Source: Chlorobium sp.
Lineage (GTDB): Bacteria; Bacteroidota; Chlorobiia; Chlorobiales; Chlorobiaceae
NCBI GenBank assembly: GCA_005843815.1
Contig: SZYA01000075.1
Span: forward strand, 1 to 37,681
DNA length: 37,681 bases
Direction of reading: 5' to 3'
In this document: piece after piece, positions 18,365-27,062 of the stretch
How positions within the stretch are numbered: the first letter of the stretch is position 1
How the letters are laid out: each line of letters begins with the position of its first letter
Made by a program: the position numbers and the translations under genes
Notes under the pieces: model-generated
What the model saw: only the letters and a program-made list of their open reading frames with translations
Database searches by the model: none
Told to the model about the DNA's origin: nothing

Positions 18365-20218
18365 CTATAAGTCCCGTTGGTCGCATAGCTCCTCTGAAAC
18401 CATGAAAGAACCAGCTCTCATACCTCTTGCTGAATTTGCCACATAGACCATATCGGCCTCTCTCAACTCCTGAACCGTCAGAACTTTTTCTGTTGCCCAT
18501 GGCCGGGTGGCAAGAAAGTAACGACGGAAAATGCCGTTCAGCAAACCACAATGAAGTGGTGGTGTATAAAAATATCTGCCCTTTCGGATAAAAATGGTAC
18601 TGATTGCTCCTTCCGTTACCTCGCCTCGTTCATTGAGAAAGATAACCTCATCGTAACCCTGCTCGCATGCACTGGCGTAAGATTGGTTATACAGCTCCCG
18701 TGCTGTTGTTTTGTGATAAAGCAATGGTTGCGATGCATCAACACGATGCTTGGAGAGCAACAAACGAAGCAGCGCTCCGGAACCCGATGCCACTATCGGA
18801 TCATAACTAAGGCTGAAGAGGCCGGAATGCGATAAGCTGAGCTTGACCTTGAAGCGATTGCCGGAGGATTGACGCAGCTCCTCTTCAAGCCCTTCAAGCA
18901 TCCCCCTGGCGACAAGAGTATCGCAGGGAAAGCACAGTGCCAGTGCCGATCCGGCAAGGCGTTCAAGATGCTCCTCCAGCCAGAGATAGCTCCCGTGCCA
19001 GAGAATAGTCTCGAACAGATCAACCTTGTGCGTTTCTGCAGCAGCAAGAATTTTGGCCTTGAGCTGGCACTCCCGATACTCCTCCAGGGGGTCTGAGTCC
19101 CAGACGATACCACCACCTGAGCCATACACTCCCTTGTTGCCCGACAACTCGACCGTGCGAATGGCAACGCTAAAGAGCATGTTGCTCCTGGGCTCGATAT
19201 AACCGATAGCGCCAGTGTAGATGCCTCTCGGCTCCGATTCAAGACTCTGTATCAGCTTCATGGCGCTCACCTTGGGGGCTCCGGTAATTGAGCCACAAGG
19301 GTAGAGCGCCCGAAACAGCTCGTACAACCCGACATCCTCACGTTGCTCACCACGAATCGTGGAGAGCATCTGGTGGAGCGTCGGCCAGGTTTCGGTAGCA
19401 AACAGGCTCTCTGTAACAACCGAACCCGGCTTGCATATCCTGCCGAGATCGTTTCGCAGCAGATCGACAATCATCAGATTTTCGGCAAGGTTTTTGGGAC
19501 ACTGGCCAAGCGCCTCTTTCAGCACTCTATCCTCATCAATGCTCTCGCCTCGTGGAGCCGTCCCCTTCATCGGCATAGTTGCAATGAGAGAGCCACGCTT
19601 CGCAAAAAAAAGCTCGGGCGAAAACGAGAGAATGGTACGGGTGCCGCAATTCAGCAATGCGGTGTATGAAGAGGGTTGGGCACCCCGCAAAGCAGAGAAG
19701 AGATCTGGTGCAGAACCATTGAAAGTGAAATGGTAACGTCCGGTAAAATTAACCTGATAAACATTACCCGCCCCAATCTGCTCCTTGATGGCCGCTATTT
19801 TAGCAGCATACTCGCTCTCAGAAAGGTTGAATGCTGCCACACCACCATCGCACCGGGCTGCCTGAGAAAAAAGCTGTTCGACTTCACTGGCGGAAAAACG
19901 CTCTGGCTCATGGTAGAGACCAAACCAGCCAAGCGGCAGATCACCCTTGTTGACATAACCGTTGAGAAGTGCTGGTTCAAAACCATACCCTGCTTCATAA
20001 CTGAGCCAGCCTGCCAGAAAAAAACCCTGCTCACGCTTCTCTTCGAGTGTACGAAAAAAGCTCTCAATCCCGGAGAGAGAGGAGAGCATCAACACCTCCA
20101 CTGGCTCTGAAAAAAGCAGCGCTCCGCCACCATGCGCTTTACAAAAGGCCGACTCAAACCAGAGCGAACCATTTCTTGAAAGGGTCGCTGCAATCCGTTC
20201 AACAGAGGATAATGGCAT
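18365..20218 (-). CDS. pabB: Aminodeoxychorismate synthase component I fused to 4-amino-4-deoxychorismate lyase
   Basis: 617 residues, two enzymes in one chain. Residues ~1-370 are the chorismate-binding PabB part, with GNVYQVNFTGRYHF, PMKGTAPRG (the PIKGT motif), MIVDLLRNDLGRI and YPCGSITGAPKVSAM. Residues ~390-617 are a class IV aminotransferase-fold PabC part: VDLFETILWHGSYLWLEEHLERL, then EVIFLNERGEVTEGAISTIFIRKG and LLNGIFRRYF. Together they turn chorismate into p-aminobenzoate, with ammonia from PabA, which is not in the window. ATG 20218 lies 4 bases after the ppx stop, so coupling is likely; the frame is open to 20266 but that would overlap ppx. Supplies folP on the opposite strand. 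Confidence 0.92.
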   Translation of the reverse strand: MPLSSVERIAATLSRNGSLWFESAFCKAHGGGALLFSEPVEVLMLSSLSGIESFFRTLEEKREQGFFLAGWLSYEAGYGFEPALLNGYVNKGDLPLGWFGLYHEPERFSASEVEQLFSQAARCDGGVAAFNLSESEYAAKIAAIKEQIGAGNVYQVNFTGRYHFTFNGSAPDLFSALRGAQPSSYTALLNCGTRTILSFSPELFFAKRGSLIATMPMKGTAPRGESIDEDRVLKEALGQCPKNLAENLMIVDLLRNDLGRICKPGSVVTESLFATETWPTLHQMLSTIRGEQREDVGLYELFRALYPCGSITGAPKVSAMKLIQSLESEPRGIYTGAIGYIEPRSNMLFSVAIRTVELSGNKGVYGSGGGIVWDSDPLEEYRECQLKAKILAAAETHKVDLFETILWHGSYLWLEEHLERLAGSALALCFPCDTLVARGMLEGLEEELRQSSGNRFKVKLSLSHSGLFSLSYDPIVASGSGALLRLLLSKHRVDASQPLLYHKTTARELYNQSYASACEQGYDEVIFLNERGEVTEGAISTIFIRKGRYFYTPPLHCGLLNGIFRRYFLATRPWATEKVLTVQELREADMVYVANSARGMRAGSFMVSEELCDQRDL

Positions 20219-20222
20219 TATC

Positions 20223-21782
20223 TCAAACCGTTTTGAGCGAAATGGTTTTTTGCAGTACCGTTTCAAGCCACGATTTCAACAGGTCGGCTGCCCAGATTTC
20301 AATATCAGGTTCAAACCGGCTTTTCAAAAGAAGAGTAATAGCACTCTCCCTGATGTCAACGGCAATACTCTGAATATTCTGACGATGACCACGCTCAAGA
20401 CCATTGGCAAGGCGAAGAATACCAGAAAGCACATCAACCGCCCGTTTATGAGCAGGCTTGAGAAGGCTATAGGCAGTATGCTTCTCTGAAGGGGTCGATT
20501 TTCGGTGATAGCGAACAACGTGGCCTATAATTTCAATTTCGGAGGGTGAAAATCCACGAAGCTCTCCATTTTGAATGATATACTGACCGTGCTTGTGATG
20601 AGAGGTGATTGAGATGAATGCTCCTATATTATGCAGCAAGGAGGCATACTCCAGCAATTCGCGATAAGGCTGTTCGAGCTGGTGCTGCTTTGCCAGCTTA
20701 TCAAACAACTGCAGGCTGAGCCATGCAATATACTCTGCATGCTCACGATCCCAGTCGCATCGGAACCCCAGTTCATAAACGCTCTCACTCCTGATATCTG
20801 GCGCGATTTCATCACCAGGATTTTCGGCAGCTCGATTGTGGCGTTTCAGGTAGTGCAGCACCATTCCCTCCCTCAGGGCTGAATCTGAAATCACAATCTG
20901 TTCAAGCTTGAAGAGCCTGAAAATCATGTCAACAAGAATTAACCCTGGAACAATAAGATCAACCCGCTTGTCATCAAGTCCGGTCATTTTCCTCCGCTCT
21001 GCCGCGCCAAGCGGAAGCACCAGCTTGTAAAGCGCCTGAAACTCTTTTCGTGTAAAAATGCTATTGTTGAGAGAGCCGTCAATCGCTCTGCCGTGCATCG
21101 AGTGGATCATGCGTGCGATATTCTGGGCAGTACCGGAGGAGGCTATTGCTCGGATCACCTTGAGTTCTGCAGCTTTTTCAACCGCCGAAACCATCTCTGC
21201 CGCAAAGAACTGTTCGAGCATCTTGATTTCATGAACGGCAATTGGTTCACTGGTGACAAACCGTTCACGCATTCTGGCAACCCCGATTTTACGGCTTTCG
21301 AGAAGCTGCACACCTCTGTTATCCACGAGCACAAACTCTACCGAGCCCCCGCCAATATCAAAAAGAAGATCTGCGGTTTTGCCAATCTTCACCGCGTTAC
21401 GCACGCCGTAATAGATAAACTCCGCCTCCTCTTTTCCAGAAATCACATTGACTTTCAGGCCAGTCTCCTCCCTGATCATGCGGAGAAAATCTCCACGGTT
21501 TTTTGCTTCCCGAATAGCGCTGGTGGCAAAGGCAAGCACATTTTCAGGCGCAACACCATGTTGAGCTGCAAGCACAAGAAAATTCTTCAACGTAGCAACG
21601 CCCGATTGCATCGCCCCTTCATCAAGCCTTTTTGTGGAAATGCTGCCTCGACCAATGCAGATCATATCCTTCACACGATCTATCTCAACAAGCCCCTTCT
21701 CCTTGCTCTCTTCAACAATAATCATGTGAAAAGAGTTGGTGCCAAGGTCAATAGCGGCTATCCGCAGTTTTTCAGTCGTCAT
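20223..21782 (-). CDS. ppx: Ppx/GppA exopolyphosphatase
   Basis: 519 residues. The actin-like ASKHA domain covers ~1-310: phosphate-1 AIDLGTNSFHMII near 10, AFATSAIREAKNR, and phosphate-2 DIGGGSVEFV near 143. The C-terminal ~190 residues form an HD-like helical domain (LLEYASLLHNIGAFISITSHHKHGQYI), with HN where an HD dyad would stand. It hydrolyses polyphosphate and/or pppGpp. The two activities cannot be separated by eye. The C-terminus (RFEPDIEIWAADLLKSWLETVLQ) is typical of long GppA/Ppx forms. It is the first gene of a ppx-pabBC pair and is divergent from the polyprenol-kinase-like gene. Confidence 0.92.
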   Translation of the reverse strand: MTTEKLRIAAIDLGTNSFHMIIVEESKEKGLVEIDRVKDMICIGRGSISTKRLDEGAMQSGVATLKNFLVLAAQHGVAPENVLAFATSAIREAKNRGDFLRMIREETGLKVNVISGKEEAEFIYYGVRNAVKIGKTADLLFDIGGGSVEFVLVDNRGVQLLESRKIGVARMRERFVTSEPIAVHEIKMLEQFFAAEMVSAVEKAAELKVIRAIASSGTAQNIARMIHSMHGRAIDGSLNNSIFTRKEFQALYKLVLPLGAAERRKMTGLDDKRVDLIVPGLILVDMIFRLFKLEQIVISDSALREGMVLHYLKRHNRAAENPGDEIAPDIRSESVYELGFRCDWDREHAEYIAWLSLQLFDKLAKQHQLEQPYRELLEYASLLHNIGAFISITSHHKHGQYIIQNGELRGFSPSEIEIIGHVVRYHRKSTPSEKHTAYSLLKPAHKRAVDVLSGILRLANGLERGHRQNIQSIAVDIRESAITLLLKSRFEPDIEIWAADLLKSWLETVLQKTISLKTV

Positions 21783-21969
21783 GGGTTTGGTCTGAACTCA
21801 ATTTTAAAATGCGCTGCAAAATACATGATTAGAAAGGAAAAGGAAAGGGGAGGCAAAGAGAAGAGTGCATTTTCTCTTCCAAAGATTTCAGTGTATATTC
21901 AAGCTCAGGCAGAATCATCCGCAAGCACGTTCTCCGACAACCATTTTTCGACGTTTCACCGCGCACTGT

Positions 21970-22599
21970 ATGACTATGGAAGAGACCGACAGACTGGAAC
22001 TCCGCTATGAGGTTGCACGCAAGGCGATTCACCTCTCCTCCCTGTCGATTCCGGTGATCTACTGGTTTATCAGCAGGGAGCTGACCCTTCTGCTGCTCGT
22101 GCCGCTTTTTTGCGGATTTTTTATGATCGACCTTTTGAAGAATTTTTCCGGTACGCTCTCCACCTGGTATTATAAAGCGTTTGGCTCCATGTTGAGGACG
22201 CATGAGCTGCAAGGAAACAAAGCGTATTTGAATGGAGCAACCCATATTGTTATGGCCGCTCTGCTTCTGGTACTCTTTTTCCCAAAAATTATTGCCGTTA
22301 CCGCATTTACAATGGTTGCTGTTTCCGATACACTGGCGGCTATTGTTGGAAAGATTTTTGGGAAACACCGCTTCGGCAAGAAAAGCCTGGAGGGAAGTAT
22401 GGCGTTTTTTCTCTCCGCGTTATTGATCGTTGCTGTTGTGCCCGGTCTCAATCTGTTTGTCGGCGTTGCCATGTCGATTACAGCAACCATAACCGAGGCG
22501 TTTATAGTACGTATCGGCGACTTCAAGATTGATGATAATCTTGCCATACCTCTGATCAGTGCTACCGTCGGTCTCCTCGGTACTCTCCTCTTTCTCTAA
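21970..22599 (+). CDS. Polyprenol/phytol/dolichol kinase-like integral membrane protein
   Basis: 209 residues with about six membrane helices. The N-terminal YEVARKAIHLSSLSIPVIYWF and the later VSDTLAAIVGKIFGKHRFGKKSLEGSMAFFLSA are the hallmarks of the CTP-dependent DGK1/SEC59/VTE5 family, in which the Asp and the K-x-x-EGS motif are functional. These enzymes phosphorylate dolichol, phytol or diacylglycerol. In a chlorophototroph, reuse of free phytol or farnesol is a plausible role (inference). ATG 21970 is preferred. The frame is open to a GTG at 21865 with a purine-rich AGGGGAGG upstream, but that 35-residue extension is basic and unlike the family. Confidence 0.82.
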   Translation: MTMEETDRLELRYEVARKAIHLSSLSIPVIYWFISRELTLLLLVPLFCGFFMIDLLKNFSGTLSTWYYKAFGSMLRTHELQGNKAYLNGATHIVMAALLLVLFFPKIIAVTAFTMVAVSDTLAAIVGKIFGKHRFGKKSLEGSMAFFLSALLIVAVVPGLNLFVGVAMSITATITEAFIVRIGDFKIDDNLAIPLISATVGLLGTLLFL

Positions 22600-22627
22600 G
22601 CCTCATTACCTCCACGATACATTGTCA

Positions 22628-23575
22628 ATGCAGACCATACTGACCCATTCACCCGAAGAGGCTGCTGCCATTCTTAACTCTGGTGGAGTTGTGGCCTTTC
22701 CAACTGAAACGGTTTACGGCCTTGGAGCTGGCATCTGCCATCCTCAAGCCATCAGACAGATTTTTCAGGCAAAGGGGCGCCCTGGAGATAACCCGCTGAT
22801 TGTTCATATCTACAGTATCGAGCAGCTTGCTGATGTTGCCGATGAGATCAACAGTGACGCAAAGAGGCTTATTGAACACTTTTTCCCGGGACCGCTGACA
22901 CTGGTGCTGAAAAAAAATCCTCGTGTACCCGACACCGTCACCGCAGGCCTGCAAACCGTTGGCATCCGATGCCCGGTCAATCCCATTGCCCGTGAGTTTC
23001 TCCGTCTCTCTCACTGCCCGGTAGCCGCACCCTCAGCAAATCTTTCGGGACTACCCAGCGCCACCAGTTGGGAAGCAGTCTATGAAGATCTTGATGGAAA
23101 AATTGACTGCGTGCTTCGTGGCGCTCCGAGTACGATCGGCCTGGAGTCCACCATTGTTGACTGTTCCGGGCCAAAGCCTCTTCTGCTGAGAGCTGGCGCT
23201 ATAACCCTGGAACAATTACAGGCTATCGTTCCTGCCATTGCAACAGAGACAACCGCCGATAAAGAGGCTCCCCCGAAAAGCCCCGGGCTGAAGTACCCCC
23301 ATTATGCCCCCAAGGCGGCAATTATCCTTTGCCATGCTCATGAAAAAATGGTTATCGAACCATCATCAGCCTATATCGGCCTTTCGGAGCCTCCGCAAGG
23401 TGTTTCACTGCTGAAGATCTGCGGAACTCTTGAAGAGTATGGGAGAGAGCTCTTCAGCTTTTTCCGGCATTGTGATGCCGAAGGTGTAACGATTATCTAC
23501 TGCGAACTGCCTTCACCCCAAGGGCTCGGCAGGGCAATCCGTGACCGGCTGATGAGGGCTGCCGATAAAGAGTGA
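22628..23575 (+). CDS. L-threonylcarbamoyladenylate synthase (Sua5/YwlC type)
   Basis: 315 residues. The N-terminal YrdC domain contains GGVVAFPTETVYGLGAGI, the KGRPGDNPLIVHI ATP-binding loop, FFPGPLTLVL and CPVAAPSANLSGLPSATS. The C-terminal Sua5 domain follows a KSPGLKYPHYAP linker. It makes threonylcarbamoyl-AMP from threonine, bicarbonate and ATP, the first step of the t6A37 tRNA modification. ATG 22628 starts the family sequence (MQTILTH); the open frame further upstream overlaps the kinase gene and lacks similarity. The gene starts 28 bases after the kinase stop and converges on the HhH-barrel gene with 24 bases between stops. Confidence 0.95.
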   Translation: MQTILTHSPEEAAAILNSGGVVAFPTETVYGLGAGICHPQAIRQIFQAKGRPGDNPLIVHIYSIEQLADVADEINSDAKRLIEHFFPGPLTLVLKKNPRVPDTVTAGLQTVGIRCPVNPIAREFLRLSHCPVAAPSANLSGLPSATSWEAVYEDLDGKIDCVLRGAPSTIGLESTIVDCSGPKPLLLRAGAITLEQLQAIVPAIATETTADKEAPPKSPGLKYPHYAPKAAIILCHAHEKMVIEPSSAYIGLSEPPQGVSLLKICGTLEEYGRELFSFFRHCDAEGVTIIYCELPSPQGLGRAIRDRLMRAADKE

Positions 23576-23599
23576 CAACAGCGTTATGAACTCAGGAAC

Positions 23600-25642
23600 T
23601 CAGAATGATAGCAAACATCCGAGATGGAATGATCCCGGTGCATTGGTTGCGCGCTCGTCATTGCCACTGCTGTACACCACACGATCATCATACCAGGTTG
23701 TTTCAAATCGCGCGCCCAGTTTCATCTGTTTCATCACCTGCCATGTTGCCAGAAGAAAAAGTGATTTGCCACGACCATCATAGATTCCCAGACTGGAGGT
23801 CAGAGGGAGATCATCCTCATAGGCATAGATGGCTGCATCATAATCGCTAGTATCAAACACTGTGAAACGCCCCTTCACACCATAGTTCCCCAGAGTGTAC
23901 CCCACCTGTTGATAGAGCAGTTTGCCATAAAAGGATTGATCTCCTGCAAGATACTTTTTAACCACCTCTTTCACCTCCCCGCGAGTTCTCAAACGAAGCC
24001 GTTCGAAAAGAGTCACATCGCAATCGAGCTGAACCCGGTTCGTAACAAGAGGAAGGGCTGACCAGAGAGCAACCGATGAGCTTCCCTGATTTTTTTGCTC
24101 CTCCTTGTATTTATGCTGAAGTTGGATGTTCCATGCAAGCCATGGTGACTGCTTCCAGTTCATGAAGAGACGAATATCGTTACCATCAGAGGGATATTGA
24201 CAGTGACTCCCCAAAACTGGAAAAGTGAACAGGTCATAATAGCCGCCGAAGGTAAGCCGATCATGGAGCTTTGCATTAACACCAAGATAGTATCCATTCT
24301 CATTTGACGCGCCATCTCCCCGTTCAGCAAAAGCCCCCGCAAAAGGGGAAAAATAATTCACCCCATAACATCTGCGAGCCACAACAGCGCTGAGAGCGCG
24401 AGAAAACTGGCATTCAGCCCCGGCAATCCATGAAACACCATCAGGATGTTCTGAAAAAGCCGTCTCGGCAAAAAGAGTGACCTGACTCACGGAGAGATCT
24501 GTCTCAACACTGTAGAGGGTGCCCGAGGAGATCGAACTCAAGGCAGCTCCCGGCTCAAGTGCATCGAACGGGTAGGGATAACTGTAGCGAAGCACGCTTC
24601 CCCCAGCGCGGCCACTCAAAAGGCCCACTTGATAATTATAGAGAAGATTCGCGCCGGAAATGGTTTCAGTAACATTATCTTTCCGGCTGATTTCAAGATC
24701 TGTACGATGGTAGCCCGATGTACCAAAACTGGTGATAACACCAGCATCGTTAATGACCGCATCAAGATGGTTTGCCGAATAAAAAGCCGTCACTTCAAAA
24801 GGATCGAGCTTCAGAGTGGTGGCCGCACCCTGGAGAAAACCAAATTCAGAGCTTGAGCCGGAAGGCAACAACCGCTTCGAAGAGAGTCGGACACTACCGG
24901 ACGGATCGGTGCCTTTGGAAAAATAGCGCCCCTGCCCCATAAGCAACCCTTGTGCAAAATTAAGCTTATAGTTACCAAGAACTGCGCTTTTCAGAAGACC
25001 AAGATCAGAGATATTAATACTCAGTGAAGTAAAATCGGCAATATCAGGCTCTCCGATATCTTTTTCCTGAACCAGACTGACCGAGACATGAGGCACAGAC
25101 AACTCCGCACGGTGATAGAGTTTAACGTTTTCTCCAGCATATTTGCCGTTCAAAATACCTTTTCGCGCTGTTGTCTCCCGAAACATACGGCTATAAAAGG
25201 AGCCGTCAACCTCAACAGCTTTGGGCGTTGCCGTTTTACGGGCAGGCTGCTCTTTTTTATAACGAATAAACGGTGCAATACTTGCCATTTTCTCTTTGCC
25301 TATAATGGTTTGAAGCACCTGCATGGAGCGAATTTGCCCTTTTTCCCTGCGATAGCGAAGGATTGCCTGAACATCGGTGCTGTTCAGCCATGGAAGCTGG
25401 CGGAGCTCGTCAACATCAGCCTCATTGAGCAAAATTTTATTTTTTTTCAACACATCAAGCGACTCGATCAATCGCTCAATATTTATCGACGATTCCGCAT
25501 TATTAAGTAATTCCTGCAGATTGTCGTTTTCATCACCGATCGCTGGACAAGGAAAAAAAGGTGCGCCCATAACAATCAAAAACGTCATGAACCACAAGTG
25601 TACACGACGTTTTAAAACAACAGGAAGATCTCTCATCGCCAT
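23600..25642 (-). CDS. Helix-hairpin-helix domain fused to predicted outer-membrane beta-barrel
   Basis: 680 residues. A signal peptide ends near residue 36 (FLIVMGAPFFPCPAIG). Residues ~55-130 hold tandem ComEA-like HhH motifs: ILLNEADVDELRQLPWLNSTDVQAILRYRREKGQIRS, then VLQTIIGKEKMASIAPFI. From ~150 on there are alternating-hydrophobic strands rich in Tyr, Gly and Ser (KLNFAQGLLMGQGRYF; NGYYLGVNAKLHDRLTFGGYYDLF), ending in HLGCLLSF with the terminal Phe typical of Bam-inserted barrels. HhH plus barrel is an arrangement seen in Bacteroidetes/Chlorobi; its function is unknown, with DNA uptake or extracellular DNA binding being only a guess. Last gene of the hisH-hisA-scpB-rluB run. A hairpin ends 3 bases before the ATG at 25642; ATG 25636 is an alternative. 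Confidence 0.8.
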   Translation of the reverse strand: MAMRDLPVVLKRRVHLWFMTFLIVMGAPFFPCPAIGDENDNLQELLNNAESSINIERLIESLDVLKKNKILLNEADVDELRQLPWLNSTDVQAILRYRREKGQIRSMQVLQTIIGKEKMASIAPFIRYKKEQPARKTATPKAVEVDGSFYSRMFRETTARKGILNGKYAGENVKLYHRAELSVPHVSVSLVQEKDIGEPDIADFTSLSINISDLGLLKSAVLGNYKLNFAQGLLMGQGRYFSKGTDPSGSVRLSSKRLLPSGSSSEFGFLQGAATTLKLDPFEVTAFYSANHLDAVINDAGVITSFGTSGYHRTDLEISRKDNVTETISGANLLYNYQVGLLSGRAGGSVLRYSYPYPFDALEPGAALSSISSGTLYSVETDLSVSQVTLFAETAFSEHPDGVSWIAGAECQFSRALSAVVARRCYGVNYFSPFAGAFAERGDGASNENGYYLGVNAKLHDRLTFGGYYDLFTFPVLGSHCQYPSDGNDIRLFMNWKQSPWLAWNIQLQHKYKEEQKNQGSSSVALWSALPLVTNRVQLDCDVTLFERLRLRTRGEVKEVVKKYLAGDQSFYGKLLYQQVGYTLGNYGVKGRFTVFDTSDYDAAIYAYEDDLPLTSSLGIYDGRGKSLFLLATWQVMKQMKLGARFETTWYDDRVVYSSGNDERATNAPGSFHLGCLLSF

Positions 25643-25645
25643 AAG

Positions 25646-25667
25646 GGTTTTGTACGTTTACAAAACC
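25646..25667. promoter_or_regulatory. Perfect hairpin at the start of the HhH-barrel gene
   Basis: GGTTTTGTA and TACAAAACC form a 9-bp stem with a 4-base CGTT loop in the 35-base gap after rluB. On the minus strand the stem ends 3 bases before ATG 25642 and 9 before ATG 25636, exactly where a ribosome would bind. No T run follows. Likely translational control or an operator (inference). Confidence 0.5.
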
Positions 25668-25677
25668 GGCTGATCGC

Positions 25678-26421
25678 TTATGGGCTCTCCGTTAACTTGT
25701 AGAGTTCCTGAACCTCATTGCGGCTCAGATATCGCCATTCGCCCCGCCGGAGTTCTCCTGCCAGGAGGCCTGCATAAGCAACCCTCTCCAGCCGTTTAAC
25801 CTCAAAACCGAGGGTCTCGAACATTCTTCTCACCTGGTGGTTCTTTCCCTCATGAATGCTCACCAGCACCTGCATCCCTTCGTCAAGTATTTTGGCCCTG
25901 CATGGACTGACTTTTTCCCCGGTATCCTTCAAACGCATTCCTCCGGTCAATTGGCCCAGAAGATTTGGCGTAAATTTTTCAGCAAGCTCAGCAATATACT
26001 CTTTTTTTACATTTGACGAAGGATGCATTAATTTATGTGCAAGAGTTCCGTCATTTGTCAGCAAAATCACACCAGTTGTCTTTCGGTCGAGTCGGCCAAC
26101 GGGAAAAACCCGCTCCTTGACATCAATATAATCAAGCACCATTTCGCGATTCTTCTCATCGCTGTTGGTGGTGATAACATTTCTTGGTTTGTTCAGGAGA
26201 ATGTACACCTTGCGATGTTCAGGCTGGGCAAAGCGCTCCCCGTCAACAATAACCTCGTCACGCGAAGGGCTGACCTTTATCCCCGGTGTGGTTACCACGA
26301 TGCCGTTGACCATAACGCGTCCATCAAGAACCAGTTGATCGGCCGCCCGCCGTGATGCAATGCCACATGATGCCAGATACCGGTTGATTCTCACCTCATC
26401 TTCTTTGATGCTATTTTTCAT
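25678..26421 (-). CDS. rluB: 23S rRNA pseudouridine synthase, RluB/RsuA family
   Basis: 247 residues. The S4 RNA-binding domain is at ~10-60 (VRINRYLASCGIASRRAADQLVLDGRVMVNG), then the pseudouridine synthase core: KVYILLNKPRNVITT, the catalytic Asp112 in GRLDRKTTGVILLTNDG, and LVSIHEGKNHQVRRMFETLG. RluB modifies 23S rRNA at U2605 in E. coli; RsuA/RluE/RluF relatives differ by site, so the target is inferred. The ATG at 26421 begins 11 bases inside the 3' end of scpB, a coupling seen in many bacteria where scpB and rluB are neighbours. The frame is open to 26466 but that part overlaps scpB. Confidence 0.92.
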   Translation of the reverse strand: MKNSIKEDEVRINRYLASCGIASRRAADQLVLDGRVMVNGIVVTTPGIKVSPSRDEVIVDGERFAQPEHRKVYILLNKPRNVITTNSDEKNREMVLDYIDVKERVFPVGRLDRKTTGVILLTNDGTLAHKLMHPSSNVKKEYIAELAEKFTPNLLGQLTGGMRLKDTGEKVSPCRAKILDEGMQVLVSIHEGKNHQVRRMFETLGFEVKRLERVAYAGLLAGELRRGEWRYLSRNEVQELYKLTESP

Positions 26422-27046
26422 ACTTGTCCATCGTCTCCTCTTGATTATTATGGGATAAAGTTCCATCCATCCCCTCTTGTCGGGTCAGGTACTCCTGCTC
26501 TTCCTGTTCCTGAAGAAGCTCCTTTATCTCGCGAAGTTTTGGCAGCTCCTTGAGTGAAGAGAGGTGGAAGAGATCAAGAAATTCTGTTGTTGTTCCGTAT
26601 TGCAACGGTTTTCCTGGAGAATCTGCCCGCCCGCGCATCTCAATAAAACCACGAAGCAATAGACGATCGATGGCATAATCAGGGCTGACACCCCGAATCT
26701 GCTGGATCTGCCCACGGGTAACAGGCTGATTATAGGCAATAACCGCAAGAACTTCAAGAAGAGAGCGGGAAAGCCTTTTGTGGATTTTTGGAGCGAGCAG
26801 TTTTTTGAGGATCTCACTGTATTCCTGCCTGGCCAAAAAACGGTACCCCCCAGCAATACGGTGAATCTGAAAGCTCCTTCCTGTTTCAGCATACTCTCTG
26901 TTGAGGTTGTCAACAAGAGTCTGCAGTTGGCCTGAATCAAGCTCCCTACCGGTAATATGCCTTATCGTCTGAAGGGTAACAGCCTCCTCTGAAGCAAAAA
27001 CAAGCGCCTCAATCTGTTGCTGCAACTGTACATCATGCGTCTGCAC
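26411..27046 (-). CDS. scpB: Segregation and condensation protein B
   Basis: 211 residues. QQQIEALVFASEEAVTLQTIRHITG opens the first winged-helix domain; the second contains SRSLLEVLAVIAYNQPVTRGQIQQIRGVSPDYAIDRLLLRGFIEMRGR and PLQYGTTTEFLDLFHLSSLKELP, the strongly conserved ScpB signature. ScpB dimers bind ScpA and regulate the SMC head ATPase. The C-terminal tail is acidic and glutamine-rich. The start is GTG 27046; the neighbouring ATG codons are out of frame. It lies 16 bases after the hisA stop, and overlaps rluB. Confidence 0.95.
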   Translation of the reverse strand: MQTHDVQLQQQIEALVFASEEAVTLQTIRHITGRELDSGQLQTLVDNLNREYAETGRSFQIHRIAGGYRFLARQEYSEILKKLLAPKIHKRLSRSLLEVLAVIAYNQPVTRGQIQQIRGVSPDYAIDRLLLRGFIEMRGRADSPGKPLQYGTTTEFLDLFHLSSLKELPKLREIKELLQEQEEQEYLTRQEGMDGTLSHNNQEETMDKYEK

Positions 27047-27062
27047 CTGAAGGCTTTATCTG

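Noticed and set aside
21865..21969. GTG-started 35-residue extension of the polyprenol-kinase-like protein, with AGGGGAGG upstream
   Set aside because: The purine run is attractive but 11 bases away, and the extra residues do not fit the family N-terminus.
21093..22010. 305-codon open frame on the plus strand
   Set aside because: It lies opposite ppx and overlaps the start of the kinase gene; composition is that of a reverse-strand shadow.
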